From Perilla frutescens (lineage: Eukaryota; Streptophyta; Magnoliopsida; Lamiales; Lamiaceae): a DNA stretch of 64,000 nucleotides. Made by a program: the position numbers and the translations under genes. The notes beneath the pieces are model-generated. The model worked only from the letters and a program-made list of their open reading frames with translations, made no database searches and was not told the origin of the DNA. Below are positions 22,647-34,846 of the stretch, piece by piece. Each line of letters begins with the position of its first letter. Within the stretch, counting starts at the first letter, position 1. Where the stretch lies: the NCBI GenBank assembly GCA_026008535.1, contig BRKX01000011.1:43384183-43448182 (forward strand), read 5' to 3'.

Positions 22647-25233
22647 TGATGTTTTTCATTTGTGTTTTGTATTCAGTTCTTATTTGTTCTTGTTTGGAGT
22701 TCCAGCCTTTCTCGGGTTGTGCTTCAGGTTATGTTTTTCATTTGGATTTTGGGGTTAGCATCTGGTCTGTGGATGCATCCTCTTTTAGCTGCTGTTTTGT
22801 TTTTAGTTTGAGTACTTGGTTAGGGGTGTGTTCACTTTTGGGACACATTCCACCTATGACTTTGTACGAGATGATTTGCGATTTATATACTGGGTGGGCA
22901 TGGTGCCGAATGCCCCACCCCCTCTAGGGGTGTTTTTAAAAAAAATTGTAATATTAAGTAATTGAATATGATAATGATTGTACAATGAGACAATATACAA
23001 TTGTTAAAATATTTATGTTTGGATACAACATTATAACAAAGAAAATAAAAAAACTTTTTAAAACAATTGGAGTACTTCTATTTTTTTTAATAGGAGAAGG
23101 GAAACGGTTGATCTTGAACTCGAGATGTTTCTCTTTTATAAAAGTGGTCTCCACAATTTAGATGTGTCCACAATGGAACTTGAAATATTTCTTTGTACAT
23201 ATCATATTTTTCATTAATTTACAATTGAAAATATCATTGTCAAATTCTACATATTATACTAAACATTTATAGTATCTATAGGCAAAATGCATAGTTGATC
23301 CCTAAATTTTTTCAAATTGGATCCTTGTACTTTATTGTGCTCGAGGTTCGAGATTTCTCCACGGTATTCAAGAACTTACTACTTTAAAGAATCCAATTAA
23401 GAAAATGTTAAAAGTACATATATTCTAAAACCTTAATAATAAATTAATTCAAAACTTACAATTAAAAATTAAAATTAAAACATCTAACACAAAAATGTTA
23501 AAAATTGCATCGCATAACCTGAACCTGGAGTGCTAGGGACACATTACAACAGACGATCCTTTTCCATTGATAAACTTAAATTACAATCCCAATTTTTAAT
23601 TTCTGATTACTAATGTATATATCGATAGATGTTTGTAATAAATTATATTAACAATAAAAAAAAATTAAGTAGTTGAATAAAAAAAGGCTAAACATGTATT
23701 TACATGGGGTTGACGTTGCGAGTTGTGACGTCGCTACAATCTCTAAAAATTACTAAAACAAATAGCATCATATTGTAAATTAGTATACAATAAATATTAC
23801 ACACACACACACCAATTTTAATCTAATAAATATAATAAGCTAAAATATTATAGTTTATTATATGCAATAATATTGAATTAGAATATTAAAATTTCTTGAT
23901 CTATTTTAATAAAATAAAAAATGAGATATGACATAAAAAATGTTAAAATTACGCGAACAACAACAACAAAAATTGAATAAAAAATAACTACAACAACTAC
24001 AATTTCATTTCCTAGAACTTATATAACACTAAGAAATAACAAAAGGCGGCAGTCTCGACTCACAAACATCAATTGTAGCACATATCCAATCCCCTTGCTC
24101 ATAAAATAAAATTAAAAAATAAATTATGAACCAAACACCACTAAAATAATGAAAAGGTACAAAAATTTACAAAGTAAATACAATAACAAATAATATATAT
24201 AGAAAAAACACACAAAAAATGTATATTTGAAGTCTTCGGTGTAAAGAATTGCATGTATATGTTGAGAAGGTTTAATGTCATGTCTTTGGCCATAAAAATA
24301 ACTATGTACAAAAGAAGGAAAACAACCTCCATATAAAGGTCATCTATTTTATTTTTATTTTTATCCAAATGATATGCTGAACAGGAGCTATAAAATGTCA
24401 ATCGAAGGGTCACAAAATTATAACTTGATTGTAATCTGGACAATCTTTTATAATCAATCATCAATCAATCTAATAAAAGATTAAAAATTTACATAAAAAT
24501 CAATCTTTTAATTAAGGTACAATATATACAATTTCAAACAACAAAATGTGTCAACTCTTTAGCCACATATCTACATACATAAACGTACATTATATAATTA
24601 TGGAGACTTAAAAAAAAATTTAATTGAAAATGAAAATATTTTCAATTATCGTAAATATCAACTAAATTTTTGGGTAAGGATTGATAGTGTAATTTTATTA
24701 AATTAACATGTTACAAAAACAACAAATTGTAATTAGTAATTAGCACTGAATATAATAATAATTAATCTAATTTTTGGCTTAGTAAGATTCGTTCAACTGA
24801 AAAATTCACCTAGTGTAAATTTAATTTTAAAATAGTCAAACAAAATTTATTTCTTTAATTATAGAAATTATATTGTTTGATTTGGTAGATATCTCATTTT
24901 TTGTTGTGAATTAATATGCAAATACACATACTAAATAATTAGATTTTCAATGTTATAGTGGATTGAGATACAATATATTGTAGTATTAGTAAGTTTATAT
25001 ATAATTAATATTTTTATCTATATATATATCATAATTAATAGTGCAACACAATGTATATTATAAATTTGCATCATATAATAGTTTTATATTTATGGAAACA
25101 TATTAATATTTAATCATTTACAAAGAAGAAAATTAAATTTTAATATAAAATTAGAAGGTATAAAAGGGCAGGGAAATCATAATTTTCCTATTTCCGGATG
25201 CAGAGTCGTTATTATATATTATATAGATATAGA

Positions 25234-25742
25234 TATCTGAAACTCCATTTGTATTGAAGTGGGAATGTGGGATCCTCTATTCCATTCTCTATGTCTCACT
25301 ATTAATTTTACTATTATAACAATGATTATTATAAAAATAAAAATATTTAAATGTAAATATTCTTAATTAACATTTATCGTTAAGAATTGAAATCTAAAAA
25401 ATTATGTACAAATAGAATGATTATAAAATGAAGGGTGTTTCTAAATGTACCAAATTTTCTCTACACATCACTTTTACTTTAAACACTAAACAATTTTATT
25501 TTTTCCCACTTTCTTTACACGCCACAATAAATATCTCTTTTACCCTTCCATTTTAAAAATTAAATTTTAATTAATAAAAACATGAAAATAATAATAAAAC
25601 AAAAAACTAGTGTTAAGTAATTATTTATATTTTTTATTTAGTAAAATCATTTAAGTAATTATATAATTAATAATGTATTTAGAAATACTTTGAAATGAAT
25701 ACGTTTTGTGTTCAGAAATCACTCTCCCCCCAAAAGTTGCTG

Positions 25743-25781
<39 letters not shown>

Positions 25782-27219
25782 GTGGGAGAGATCATATCAG
25801 ATATAGAAGGGATAAAAAATAGAAGGTGTGGCGGATCTGACCCTAAAAATAGCAACAAAACAATGATGTCACCACTCCATAAGCTTTTCCGCTCACTAAC
25901 GACTCTATACGCATGTGTTTGACATTATTTAATAATAATCAAATAGTATTATAAAATATAAAATTTATGCTTACTTCAATATTATCAATAAATAATTCAT
26001 AAACAAACAAATAATATATAAATAAATTATTGAACTTTCATGTAATTCAAACATATCCACAATCTTCGCGTTTTCTTTTAATTGTACCCTTTTTTTTAAT
26101 TTAAACAAAATACTAAAATATGCACCATTACAATCGACATGGCTCAAATTATCACTTCAAAATATAATAATAACATAAAATGTAAGAATTCAACTGGACC
26201 AAATTAAAATTTAAGGATTCAAATAAAACATAATCTAAAACTCAAATTACTCAATAGTCCATACAAAAAGGGTAACAGCCAAAACATTTTATATGTATTA
26301 ATTTAAATACTTATAACTTAATTTGTGAATTCTAATTAAAATCGTTAATTTTTTCAGCGAGACATGTAAGTTCTAAGTTGTGTTGTGTGTGTAAAATTTT
26401 ACTAAAAAAACTATTATTTCACATATAGCATGTATTGATAATTAATTTGCTGCAATAAATAATCTATTATATCAACCAAATCTCTCCAACATACACGATA
26501 ATGAGCATGTCTCCGGTGGGACAGTCGCACAATCCCTTTTTTTTGTATTTTCATTTTCCCCCCAATATATATATATATATATATATATATAATGAAATTA
26601 TTGAATTTTAGAATTGAATCAGCGCTCATGTGGGATCGTGCACCATGCTCATAATTAATTTTTTCAAAATAAATTTATACTCTAAATTGAATTAGCGAAC
26701 CCTAAACTGGAATCATCATTGTCTCGCGCGGTATACTTGTCAAGAGTTAACATGTTGACTTGTGCACTGCGCTCAAAATTAATTTTTTTCAAAATAAATA
26801 TATACAATGAAATGGAGTTTGTGAACCATAAAATTAAAATGAATTAATTTAATTTTGTTTATCGATCACTAACCCGTGAGATCGTGCACTGTATTTGATA
26901 ATTAATAAGTTTAAATTAAATATAACTCCTAATTGAAATTAAGAAATCATAATTGGAATGAAATAAATAATTTTTAAAATAAAAAAATAAAAAAAAAGGA
27001 ATAAAAGGCGTATGACGGCCGTTTGATGCAAGTTTTTGCCCATGATAATTTGTTATGAAAATGCTGTTTATTTATTTAGTGCAATTTCATCCGCTAATAT
27101 AAATAAAATTATTTTTTTCCTTTTTTATTGAAAATGAAATATTAATTACTAAATATAAAATTGGTTAGTCGGCAGATTGAGCCAAAAGTGGAAACTGTTG
27201 AGAGTAGACAGTTTACCAT
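25234..27219. other. Gene-free AT-rich stretch with microsatellites
   Basis: It contains (CT)n at 25746-25778 and (TA)n near 26566-26591, plus the dispersed repeat listed separately. No coding region is supported. Confidence 0.55.
26545..26960. repeat. Degenerate dispersed repeat, copy 2, with internal tandem units
   Basis: Resembles 20765-21060. Within it, a unit of roughly 120 bp recurs about three times. Each unit has a GC-richer core (GGGATCGTGCACC, GACTTGTGCACTGCGCTC, GAGATCGTGCACTG) followed by ATTAATTTTTTTCAAAATAA. Confidence 0.5.
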
Positions 27220-27228
27220 GGTGAAAAG

Positions 27229-28588
27229 GGTAAAGTCTACCGTGCCCCAGGGTGCATTGCCCTCTCCCTCCTTTGATTGACACGTGGCCTATAATATTGA
27301 TGATTGATTTAGTATTCCTTAAATCCATCTGAACACCAATCACCAAATTTTTCTAATAATTTAAATAAGTTGCAGAAAGGATTCCCCTCTCCTGCCACAT
27401 GTGGTTATGTTTTGATACAATCTATGAATTAAGATTAATTAATTAAGATATTCATATTTTATCAACTTACATACTATATATATTCTCACATTCTCTGTAC
27501 ACTGACACATTTGATTATATTACTTATAACTTATAACCCAAATTTATATTAATATGATTAATTGGTTTAAATATCATGAATTATATATGAATTTTAATTT
27601 TTAACAAGAATTTTAAAATATTATACGTACAACGTAAACTTACATTTTTCTTTTTTGCAATTATAACATCACTTTGAATTTCGACCAATTAAAATTGACG
27701 TAGCATCCATGTGTACAAACGTAATGTGCATGCATACTCTTACAAATTTGTCTCTTCAATTTCTACTTAAAAAATGTTCGATCGATTAAGTATTATTTCT
27801 ATCGTGTATAAATCTCAAATTTAAAAAAATATAATTGATAGTCGTCAAAAAATACAAAATATCATTCAAAATACAAATTAAAATATCATTCAAAATACAA
27901 ATTTAAATATCATTCAAAATACCATACATCATCAAAATACATGTCCAAAATATAAAATTCAATCTGTCAAAGCTAGCTCCCGATTATTTGTTAAAAACTA
28001 CAACAATGTCGATCAATTCAAAATTCTATTACAATTTGATCTTATTGTGAAAGCCTTGAATCATACTTGTGGATCGAAGTCTTCTTGTGTTGAGATCTAA
28101 AAAAATCAATTGATTATATAATAGATGATTAAGTAGTCTTTTCGAGCTAAAATATAAAAAATGATCTAATGATTATAAAACTGAAAATTACATCTTATAT
28201 ATGGTCAAGCACGCAATTTACCCTTCTTCGACAAAATGTGCTTTGATTTCTGCATAACTCAGTTTATCTGCATTGTTGAATAGCAACAACATAGCAGTCT
28301 AGAAGGAAAAAAAAAATTAGTCATACAATTTTCTAACAAATCTTTCTAGTTTCCTAGATTTAGTCGTACAATTAGTTTTGTATAAAGTACGAAATTTATA
28401 ACTTTTAATATTTTACCGCTTTTCGATGATTTAAAAAATTTCTACAGCGTCGTTTCTGATGCATGTCAGTATGGCAAAAGTAATAATTACTTCTACCGTT
28501 TATATTATATCAGGTCTAATTTTAATAGGCCACGTGTCAATGAAAGGAGGGAGAGGGCAATGCACCCTAGGGCACGGTAGACTTTACC
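27229..28588. mobile_element. Non-autonomous Mutator-like element (Pack-MULE candidate)
   Basis: Terminal inverted repeats of about 64 bp (27229-27292 and 28525-28588) begin GGTAAAGTCTACCGTGCCC and differ at only about two positions. A perfect 9-bp duplication, GGTGAAAAG, flanks the element (27220-27228 and 28589-28597). The 9-bp duplication is the Mutator signature. The interior carries a cullin-like exon on the minus strand. The near-identical repeats suggest recent activity. The element lies about 1.3 kb upstream of the ARF start codon. Confidence 0.88.
28222..28298 (-). pseudogene. Cullin-like exon fragment captured in the Mutator-like element
   Basis: Read on the minus strand, an acceptor-like TTTTCCTTCTAG precedes a 77-bp stretch. 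It translates to TAMLLLFNNADKLSYAEIKA and a few more residues, ending before a GT donor. The LLLFN..D.LSY.EI pattern matches the C-terminal cullin-homology region of plant CUL1-type proteins, which are scaffolds of SCF ubiquitin ligases. Only this exon is recognisable; I could not extend the similarity through the next candidate exon near 28100. It cannot make a cullin. Assignment is by recalled family pattern, not by a search. Confidence 0.5.
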
Positions 28589-28597
28589 GGTGAAAAG

Positions 28598-29311
28598 CAA
28601 GAAATGGACAAAGAGAATTTTGAAGGGCCAGGGTTAAATCTGTCAACTCGTAAAAAAATGACCGGTCCGCTCAGAATTTAGCAGAACCCGTACAGTTCGC
28701 TCCTATCAGTATAAAGTCTGTGTCCTAAAATCTCGCGATATCTCCTCACCCTCACGATATTTTCTCAACCATTCCCCACCCACCTTTTACATTTTTTTTT
28801 TATTTTACCAAAAATAGCCTTCAATGTTCTTTGCCCGTTTATAATAATAATATTATATATTTTATGATAATTAAATTTTTTAAAAAATTGAAGCCTGATA
28901 TTGACATGGATATTTATTTGTGTATTGTAATGTGCGATAGCAACGTAGTTAATTAAATGAGTAATGGGATGTATTTAACGTAGTTAATTAATGTAACATT
29001 TACAAAAACATGACTTATTTGACACCGTAAGCAAATTCCAAAAGGCGAAAGAAGAAGTAGAAGAAGAAGAAGAAGAATAAAATAATAGTATTGTGTTATT
29101 ATTGTGAAATTAAATAAAAAGGCAATTAATGTAATTGTCCCTATTGTCTGGTGCGTGGAGATTAGTAGAGAGAGAAAATGAGAGAGATTGACAGAAGATA
29201 ACTACAAAACCAACCATAAATCCATGTCATCCCACATACTCCTCTCTCTCTCCTTCTAACTTTACCTTTGTATCCTTCTCAGACGCCGTCGTTTTGTCCC
29301 TCTCTCATGGC

Positions 29312-29316
<5 letters not shown>
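28598..29316. promoter_or_regulatory. Upstream region of the ARF gene
   Basis: This 0.7-kb interval between the Mutator-like element and the ARF leader should include the promoter. A TATA-like CAGTATAAAGTC lies near 28710. CT-rich tracts follow from 29230. The transcription start is not determined. Confidence 0.35.

Positions 29317-29344
<28 letters not shown>
29317..29344. repeat. (GA)n microsatellite in the ARF leader region
   Basis: 28-bp AG run. GA repeats are frequent in plant 5' leaders and bind GAGA-type BPC proteins; any role here is inference. Confidence 0.9.
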
Positions 29345-29346
<2 letters not shown>

Positions 29347-29429
29347 GAACGCAAAATTTGTTTGCAAATATTGTTGAGGACGACGTTTTCCGTCAACTAC
29401 CGGTGAAGAAATCGACGATTTTGGGGGCG

Positions 29430-29462
29430 ATGTTTTCGTATAAGTGTGTTATCATCGCGTAG
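29430..29462 (+). other. Candidate upstream ORF, 10 codons
   Basis: An ATG opens a 10-codon frame ending TAG at 29460-29462, in the likely 5' leader of the ARF gene. Whether it is in the mature transcript is unknown. Confidence 0.4.
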
Positions 29463-29662
29463 AATCAGAGATTCTTGTTCGTATTCACATTTCTTTTGTG
29501 TTTTTTTTTTTCTACTTTTTTTATTTTTTTCCTTTTCTTTCTCTGCTCACACAATCCTTAATCAGAGGTGCATACATAAACTGTGTGCGTTTTACACGTA
29601 GTCAGGGTGAGAAATATTTGCAGTTTAGTATACAAATTAACTCTGCATCCAAACAGTGTTGT

Positions 29663-29695
29663 ATGCAGAGTTGCTGCTGCGGTTTTCGGTTGTAA
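29663..29695 (+). other. Candidate upstream ORF, 10 codons
   Basis: ATG followed by a cysteine-rich 10-codon frame ending TAA at 29693-29695, just before the possible leader intron. Confidence 0.35.
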
Positions 29696-29698
29696 GAG

Positions 29699-29828
29699 GT
29701 AATTACCTTAGATCTTGTTCTTCTCTGGTGGAATTGAAATATTGAATTGTTAATTTGTAAGGATTTTGGGTAACTGATTTTGAGTTGTTTGGCTCCTGAA
29801 TTATTAGCTCTCTTTGAATTACTTGCAG
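29699..29828 (+). other. Possible 5' leader intron of the ARF gene
   Basis: Donor-like GTAATT after AAGAG and acceptor-like TTACTTGCAG delimit about 130 T-rich bases. This is a prediction from splice-site appearance only. Confidence 0.35.
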
Positions 29829-29907
29829 CATTTATTGAAGTGTAAAAGAATAGTTTAATTGGAAGAAGAAATTGCGTTCTCGATTGACAAGATAGAGAGA
29901 GAAAACC

Positions 29908-32900
29908 ATGAAAGAGGTGGGAGAGAGGAGTTTGGACTCCGAGTTATGGCACGCGTGCGCCGGCGGCATGGTCCAAATGCCGCCGGTGAACTCGAAAGTC
30001 TTCTATTTCCCGCAGGGCCACGCTGAGCACACACTCACTACTGTCGATTTTGGGGCTTTGCCGAAATTTCCGCCGATGATCCTCTGCCGTGTCGCCGCCG
30101 TGAAATATTTAGCCGACACTGAGACCGATGAGGTTTATGCTAAGATAAGGCTAATTCCGGTGGGAAAGAACGAGCATGGTTTTGACGACAATGGAGTTTC
30201 GGGGAACAGTGGATCTGCATCTAATGAAAAACCTACTTCCTTCGCAAAGACGCTGACCCAATCCGATGCTAACAATGGCGGAGGGTTCTCCGTTCCTCGT
30301 TACTGCGCGGAGACGATTTTCCCTCGGTTGGATTACTCTGCTGACCCCCCTGTGCAGAATGTTATAGCTAAGGATGTTCATGGAGAGACTTGGAAGTTCA
30401 GGCATATCTATAGGGGGACGCCGAGGAGGCACTTACTGACTACTGGATGGAGTACTTTTGTGAATCAGAAGAAGCTGGTGGCTGGAGACTCGATTGTTTT
30501 CTTGAGGGCCGAAAACGGCGATCTTTGCGTGGGGATCCGGAGGGCTAAGAGGAGTGGTGGAGGGAATGAACCCTCATCCGGGTGGAACTCCGGTGGTGCA
30601 GGGAACTATGGCTTCTCGTCTTTCTTGAAGGAGGATGAGAACAGGCTGATGCATAGAGTTAGTAGTGGGAATATGAGGGAGAAGGGGAAAGTGAGGCCTG
30701 AATCGGTTGTTGAGGCCACTTTCTTGGCGGCCAACGGTCAGCCTTTTGATGTGGTTTATTATCCACGCGCCAGCACTCCCGAGTTCTGCGTTAGAGCATC
30801 ATCTGTCAGTGCTGCCATGAGGGTCCAGTGGTGTGCTGGAATGAGGTTCAAGATGCCGTTTGAAACTGAGGACTCCTCCCGGATTAGCTGGTTTATGGGA
30901 ACTATAGCTTCTGTGCAAGTTGTTGACCCCCTCCGTTGGCCTAATTCACCATGGAGACTACTTCAGGTAATCCCACAGCTTCTTATTGTTGTATATTGGA
31001 AAGTAGAATGCACAACTTTATTCATTTGGTTTTGTTTGTCCATTTATCTACATCATTGTTCAACTTTCTCTTGCCTTACTATAAATCTCCATGTTATGTT
31101 TTGGGATTCCATGGTGCCATCAAACCCAAGTTTGTCATTCTTGAATCTTGATTAAAAGAAACAGATACAAAAACTAGTACGGAAAACGTTTTAAGAATAT
31201 GCAAGTAAATAATTATTTTGGTTTTTGATAAAAACTCACACCTCATAGTCATCCTGTGTCACTAAGTGAATAAGAATGTATGTTGCCTACAATAAAATGT
31301 GTGCTCATTTTCCTGAACTGCAGAGCAGCATGTGGATCTGTTAATTTACAAGTATTTGTGTTCATTTCTTCTGCAATCACATGCTTAAGAGAGGCTCGGG
31401 CTGTTTTGCAACATACTATAGCATTTTTTAGGGTACTTTTAGAAAAGCACCAGTGGCATCTAGTTAAAAAGTAAGCTAATACACTCTGGAGCTGATTGTG
31501 TGAGGGGAAATAACGAGGCTAATTTCTTTATGTGGATTCTGAAATAATATAATTTTTATTCTACCATTTTAGTTCTCTAATCCTCTCCATTACTGCTACT
31601 TTATCCAAACATAATGAAAATTTGAAGGATTGGAAATCTTATTCAGACTTGTTCTGTTTTACTACGTGTTTACATTACTTATTGTGCTGAAATGTTGCAG
31701 GTATCATGGGATGAACCAGATCTGCTGCAAAATGTGAAGTGTGTCAGCCCTTGGCTTGTTGAAATGGTCTCAAATATGCCAACAATCCTCCATCTATCAC
31801 CCTTCTCACCACCAAGAAAGAAGTTGCGTTTACCGCAGCACGCAGACTTCTCACTTGACGGCCAATTTCCAATGCCGTCGTTTTCAGGCACCCCCCTAGG
31901 TCCAAGCAGTCCCTTGTGTCTATCTGACAACATTACTGCAGGCATACAGGGAGCCAGGCATGCTCAAATTGGAGTTCCATTGTCGGATCTCCAACTTAGC
32001 AACAAACTGCAGATGGGACTGTTACCACCCAGTTTCCTGCGGCTTGATCCTCATGCTAAAATTCCGAATAGGATGGTGAGGAGCAATGTGGATTGTAATG
32101 AAAATATATCTTGCCTATTAAGCATGGGAAATGTTACTCAGAAGTCAGAGAAAACTGATGACGTGAAGACTCCACGGTTTGTACTCTTTGGTCAACCAAT
32201 ACTCACTGAGCAGCAGATGTCTAATGATTGCTCCAGTGATGTAGTTTCTAAAGTAACAGAGGGAAAGATCTCCCCTAGCGGGACACCATGGAAGACTGGA
32301 AATTTTGCTCTTGACCGTGAAGATCTTCCGAAGAATTTTTCTGGTAGTCAGTTCTTGTGGAAGCCAGGCTATCATGCATCTGATCTTGGCTTGGATACTG
32401 GTCACTGCAAGGTGTTCTTGGAGTCGGAAGATGTAGGTCGAACTCTTGATCTATCTGTTCTTGGATCATATGAAGAGCTATACAAAAGGCTAGAAGATAT
32501 GTTTGGGATTGAAAGCTCAGAAATGCTGAGCCACGTGTACTACCGTGATGCAACAGGAGCTGTCAAACAAGCTGGAGATGAACCATTCTGGTAAAATGAT
32601 CATTTTGCAACAGTCTTGATATTAATAATTTTGCATTCATTGACATGTTTGGGCAATTTTGTACTGCAGTGAGTTCATGAAGAATGCAAAAAGATTGACT
32701 ATTCTAATGAAACCAAGCAATAACAACACTGAAAGGTAATTCCTTTGCACAAAGTATTCATGCTGTAAAAGCATTTCATTTATGTTCCAATGATGTTGTA
32801 CTTGCCTCTCACCTCTAGTTTTCTGATTTATAATAATTTGCTTATTAAGGGATGAAGCTCATCAAACTGAAAGATCTCTTAGTATGTATTTCAGGAAATT

Positions 32901-32976
32901 TATCACTGGTTTACCAACTGCGGAGCGTGGACTAGATTCCTCAAACCAGGCAGGACCCCTGAGCATATTCGCGTAG
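29908..32976 (+). CDS. ARF16: Auxin response factor, class C (ARF10/16 type)
   Basis: A nuclear transcription factor that binds auxin response elements (TGTCTC type) and is generally repressive in this class. Coding exons are 29908-30966, 31701-32590, 32670-32735 and 32895-32976. They join in phase to 2,097 nt, 698 residues, close to the roughly 670-693 of Arabidopsis ARF16/ARF10. The N-terminal dimerisation region (LWHACAGGMVQMPPVNSKVF) is followed by a B3 domain at about residues 112-215, with the near-invariant SDANNGGGFSVPRYCAETIF. The ARF ancillary domain is at about 270-380. A middle region lacks the Q-rich stretch of activators. A C-terminal PB1 domain at about 600-680 (CKVFLESEDVGRTLDLS) is complete but short. 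The last acceptor could also be at 32850, which adds 15 codons in frame. The N-terminal wording is closer to ARF16 than ARF10. Post-transcriptional control by miR160 is expected from the site in exon 2. Confidence 0.95.
31940..31960 (+). promoter_or_regulatory. miR160 target site in ARF exon 2
   Basis: The 21-nt stretch matches the complement of plant miR160 except at its first base, where A replaces T. It encodes the IQGARHA-type peptide conserved in ARF10/16/17. Cleavage would be expected opposite miRNA positions 10-11, in the middle of the site. Confidence 0.95.
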
Positions 32977-34846
32977 TTGAATCATAATGAGCCGTTCTTT
33001 GAAACCATGGCAGAACATGCGAGGTTGTGGTTCATTCATCTCTATTTCTGGTTCTAGTAGGAACTCGAGTTGGACAGATCTTGGTGTGTGTCTGCGTGTT
33101 CGTATATGTACTATGGAAACTTCAATAATGTGAAGTTCTAGCTATTATATGTTTGTTGTCTTATATAGCATCATCGAATACTAGTTGATTATGCGAATTT
33201 GTGTTTATGTTCTACTGAACTATGTCTAGCCGAGTGAGAACTCTGCACTATTATTATGATCTTATGTAGCATGTGTTGACATTACCCCGTTGTTGCTACT
33301 TCATGTTGATTAGTGATATGATGCTACGCTATACTTACCTACCTTTTCCATTTTGGATTCATTTGGATTGGACCCAACATTTGTGATGTTTGTCTCGATG
33401 CACTCTGAATTATTTGTGAATTAATTATTTTTTATATAAAAAAATGTGCATCCAAGTTCATATTTCATGGCATATTTATAATTTTAGTGATGTTCAGATT
33501 TGGATCCGAGTATGGTCTTGAAGACTAAGATATTTTGGACAGAAGACTGTTTTAGTATATGATTTGGATGGAAACAAATTTGAAGCAGCTAAAGGAGCAT
33601 GATGGGGGTGTTTGACAATCCCCACAAACCTAAAGTGAAGCAAGACAAAGTTATTATAATGAAATATTTGAAATTTGTGAAAGGAACAAGTGATCCAACA
33701 AACAAACAATTTTGGGTTGTTCTTTTTTCTTTTTCTTTTTTACAAAAAAAAATAAAAATAAAAATCACACGTGAGGTGTGGGGCACAATTAAGACAACAA
33801 ACGAAAGTGGTTGCTCAAATGTATGATTATGATAATGATGTTTATTGCATGATGATGATCATGTCATGTGTGTTTTCCACTCCTCTCGCCGCCTTGTTGC
33901 TCGAGTCATAATTGTGCTTAATTTTAATTAATACCCTCTTTGACTAACTTTTCCCCCCACTCAATTAATATTAATGCACCCTTTGATTTTAGCTCATTAA
34001 TCATCACACTTAGCCCCAAGTTGTTAATAATCGTACAAGAAGACCCTTTATCTTAGTGCTAATGTTTGTTTAAATTTATTTTAAATTTCTGTTGGAATTG
34101 CATAATCCATTATAAACAAGTTTTAATTCTTCATTAATACATTTTTCAGGAGCCCTCGAATCGGTGTAATTCTTTTTTCCTTTTTCTTTTTAACTTTTCG
34201 AGTAGTTTTGTTGGGTAGAAATCCGTTAGAACTAGAATTACTTGAAATTCTTTCTCCCCCAAAAAAATTAAAATGCGACCTTGGAGATGATAATAATTTG
34301 AAAAATATGTTAAAACCTCTTTATTTTGATTGGGGGGGGGGGGGGGGTCATCTAAGATTATTTTGGAACTTTATATGCTAACTAATATATATTTTATTAA
34401 TTAAGATTATAAAGAGCCGATTATAAATTTAGCTCAACACTGTGTAAGAGATTAAATAAAAATTTTAGAATAAATATCAGGCCAGATTTTGATCATGTCA
34501 ATGGCGTTGGTATCATTTATATGATTTGCGTGTGTGTGTGTGTGTGTGTTAATACACATTACACACTAAGAATTGTTAATCCCATGTTTTTCTATGCTAA
34601 CAACTGGATGCAGTATTTAGTAAAACAAGAAATTAAAATAGATGTTAGAATCAATGAGTCCGATAGTCAAAAAGATATGTAATTGACAATTTGGACTAAG
34701 AGTAGGGGGGAAAGGGGGACATATGCAATAACAAAACCATGATTTCGAGCAAACTTTTACTCTTCGGGATTCGTCCCATTTTTTCTCCCTTTGTTTTCAG
34801 TTCCAAACATTAATTGGAAAAAGAAAAAGAAATCACTAACTTCCAT
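32977..34846. other. ARF 3' flank, then gene-free sequence
   Basis: The first few hundred bases are probably ARF 3' UTR; a poly(A) signal is not obvious. A run of 16 G lies at 34332-34347 and (TG)n at 34530-34549. No further gene is supported. Confidence 0.5.

Larger units (their letters stand above)
20365..25227 (-). mobile_element. Non-autonomous Helitron (A)
   Basis: On the minus strand the element starts TCTATATAATATATAATAAC. It ends with a hairpin (CCGTGC, loop ATC, GCACGG, at 20377-20391) followed eight bases later by CTAG (20365-20368). The host bases are A on the left (20364) and T on the right (25228), the A/T insertion rule for Helitrons. No Rep/helicase is present. It is about 4.9 kb long and carries a GC-richer LINE fragment (21242-22646). 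The stretch 22950-25140 is AT-rich with no supported gene. Confidence 0.75.
20300..25233 (-). mobile_element. Older Helitron (B): 5' terminus split by insertion of Helitron A
   Basis: Joining 20364 to 25228 gives a plus-strand sequence ending GTTATTATATATTATATAGA. Its complement begins TCTATATAATATATAATAAC, the same 5' start as Helitron A. The terminal TATAGA of B lies at 25228-25233 and the remainder continues leftward from 20364. Only about 70 bp of similarity to A is visible (CTATTTTTGGATACGGAGTT against CTATTTCCGGATGCAGAGTC). I could not find B's CTAG 3' end to the left. Confidence 0.6.

Noticed and set aside
30151..30432. Antisense frames over ARF exons (also 31679-31945, 32145-32553)
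   Set aside because: They are reverse-strand shadows of a well-supported coding region.
31280..31474. Short frame inside the first ARF intron
   Set aside because: It is intron sequence between in-phase exons, with no domain.
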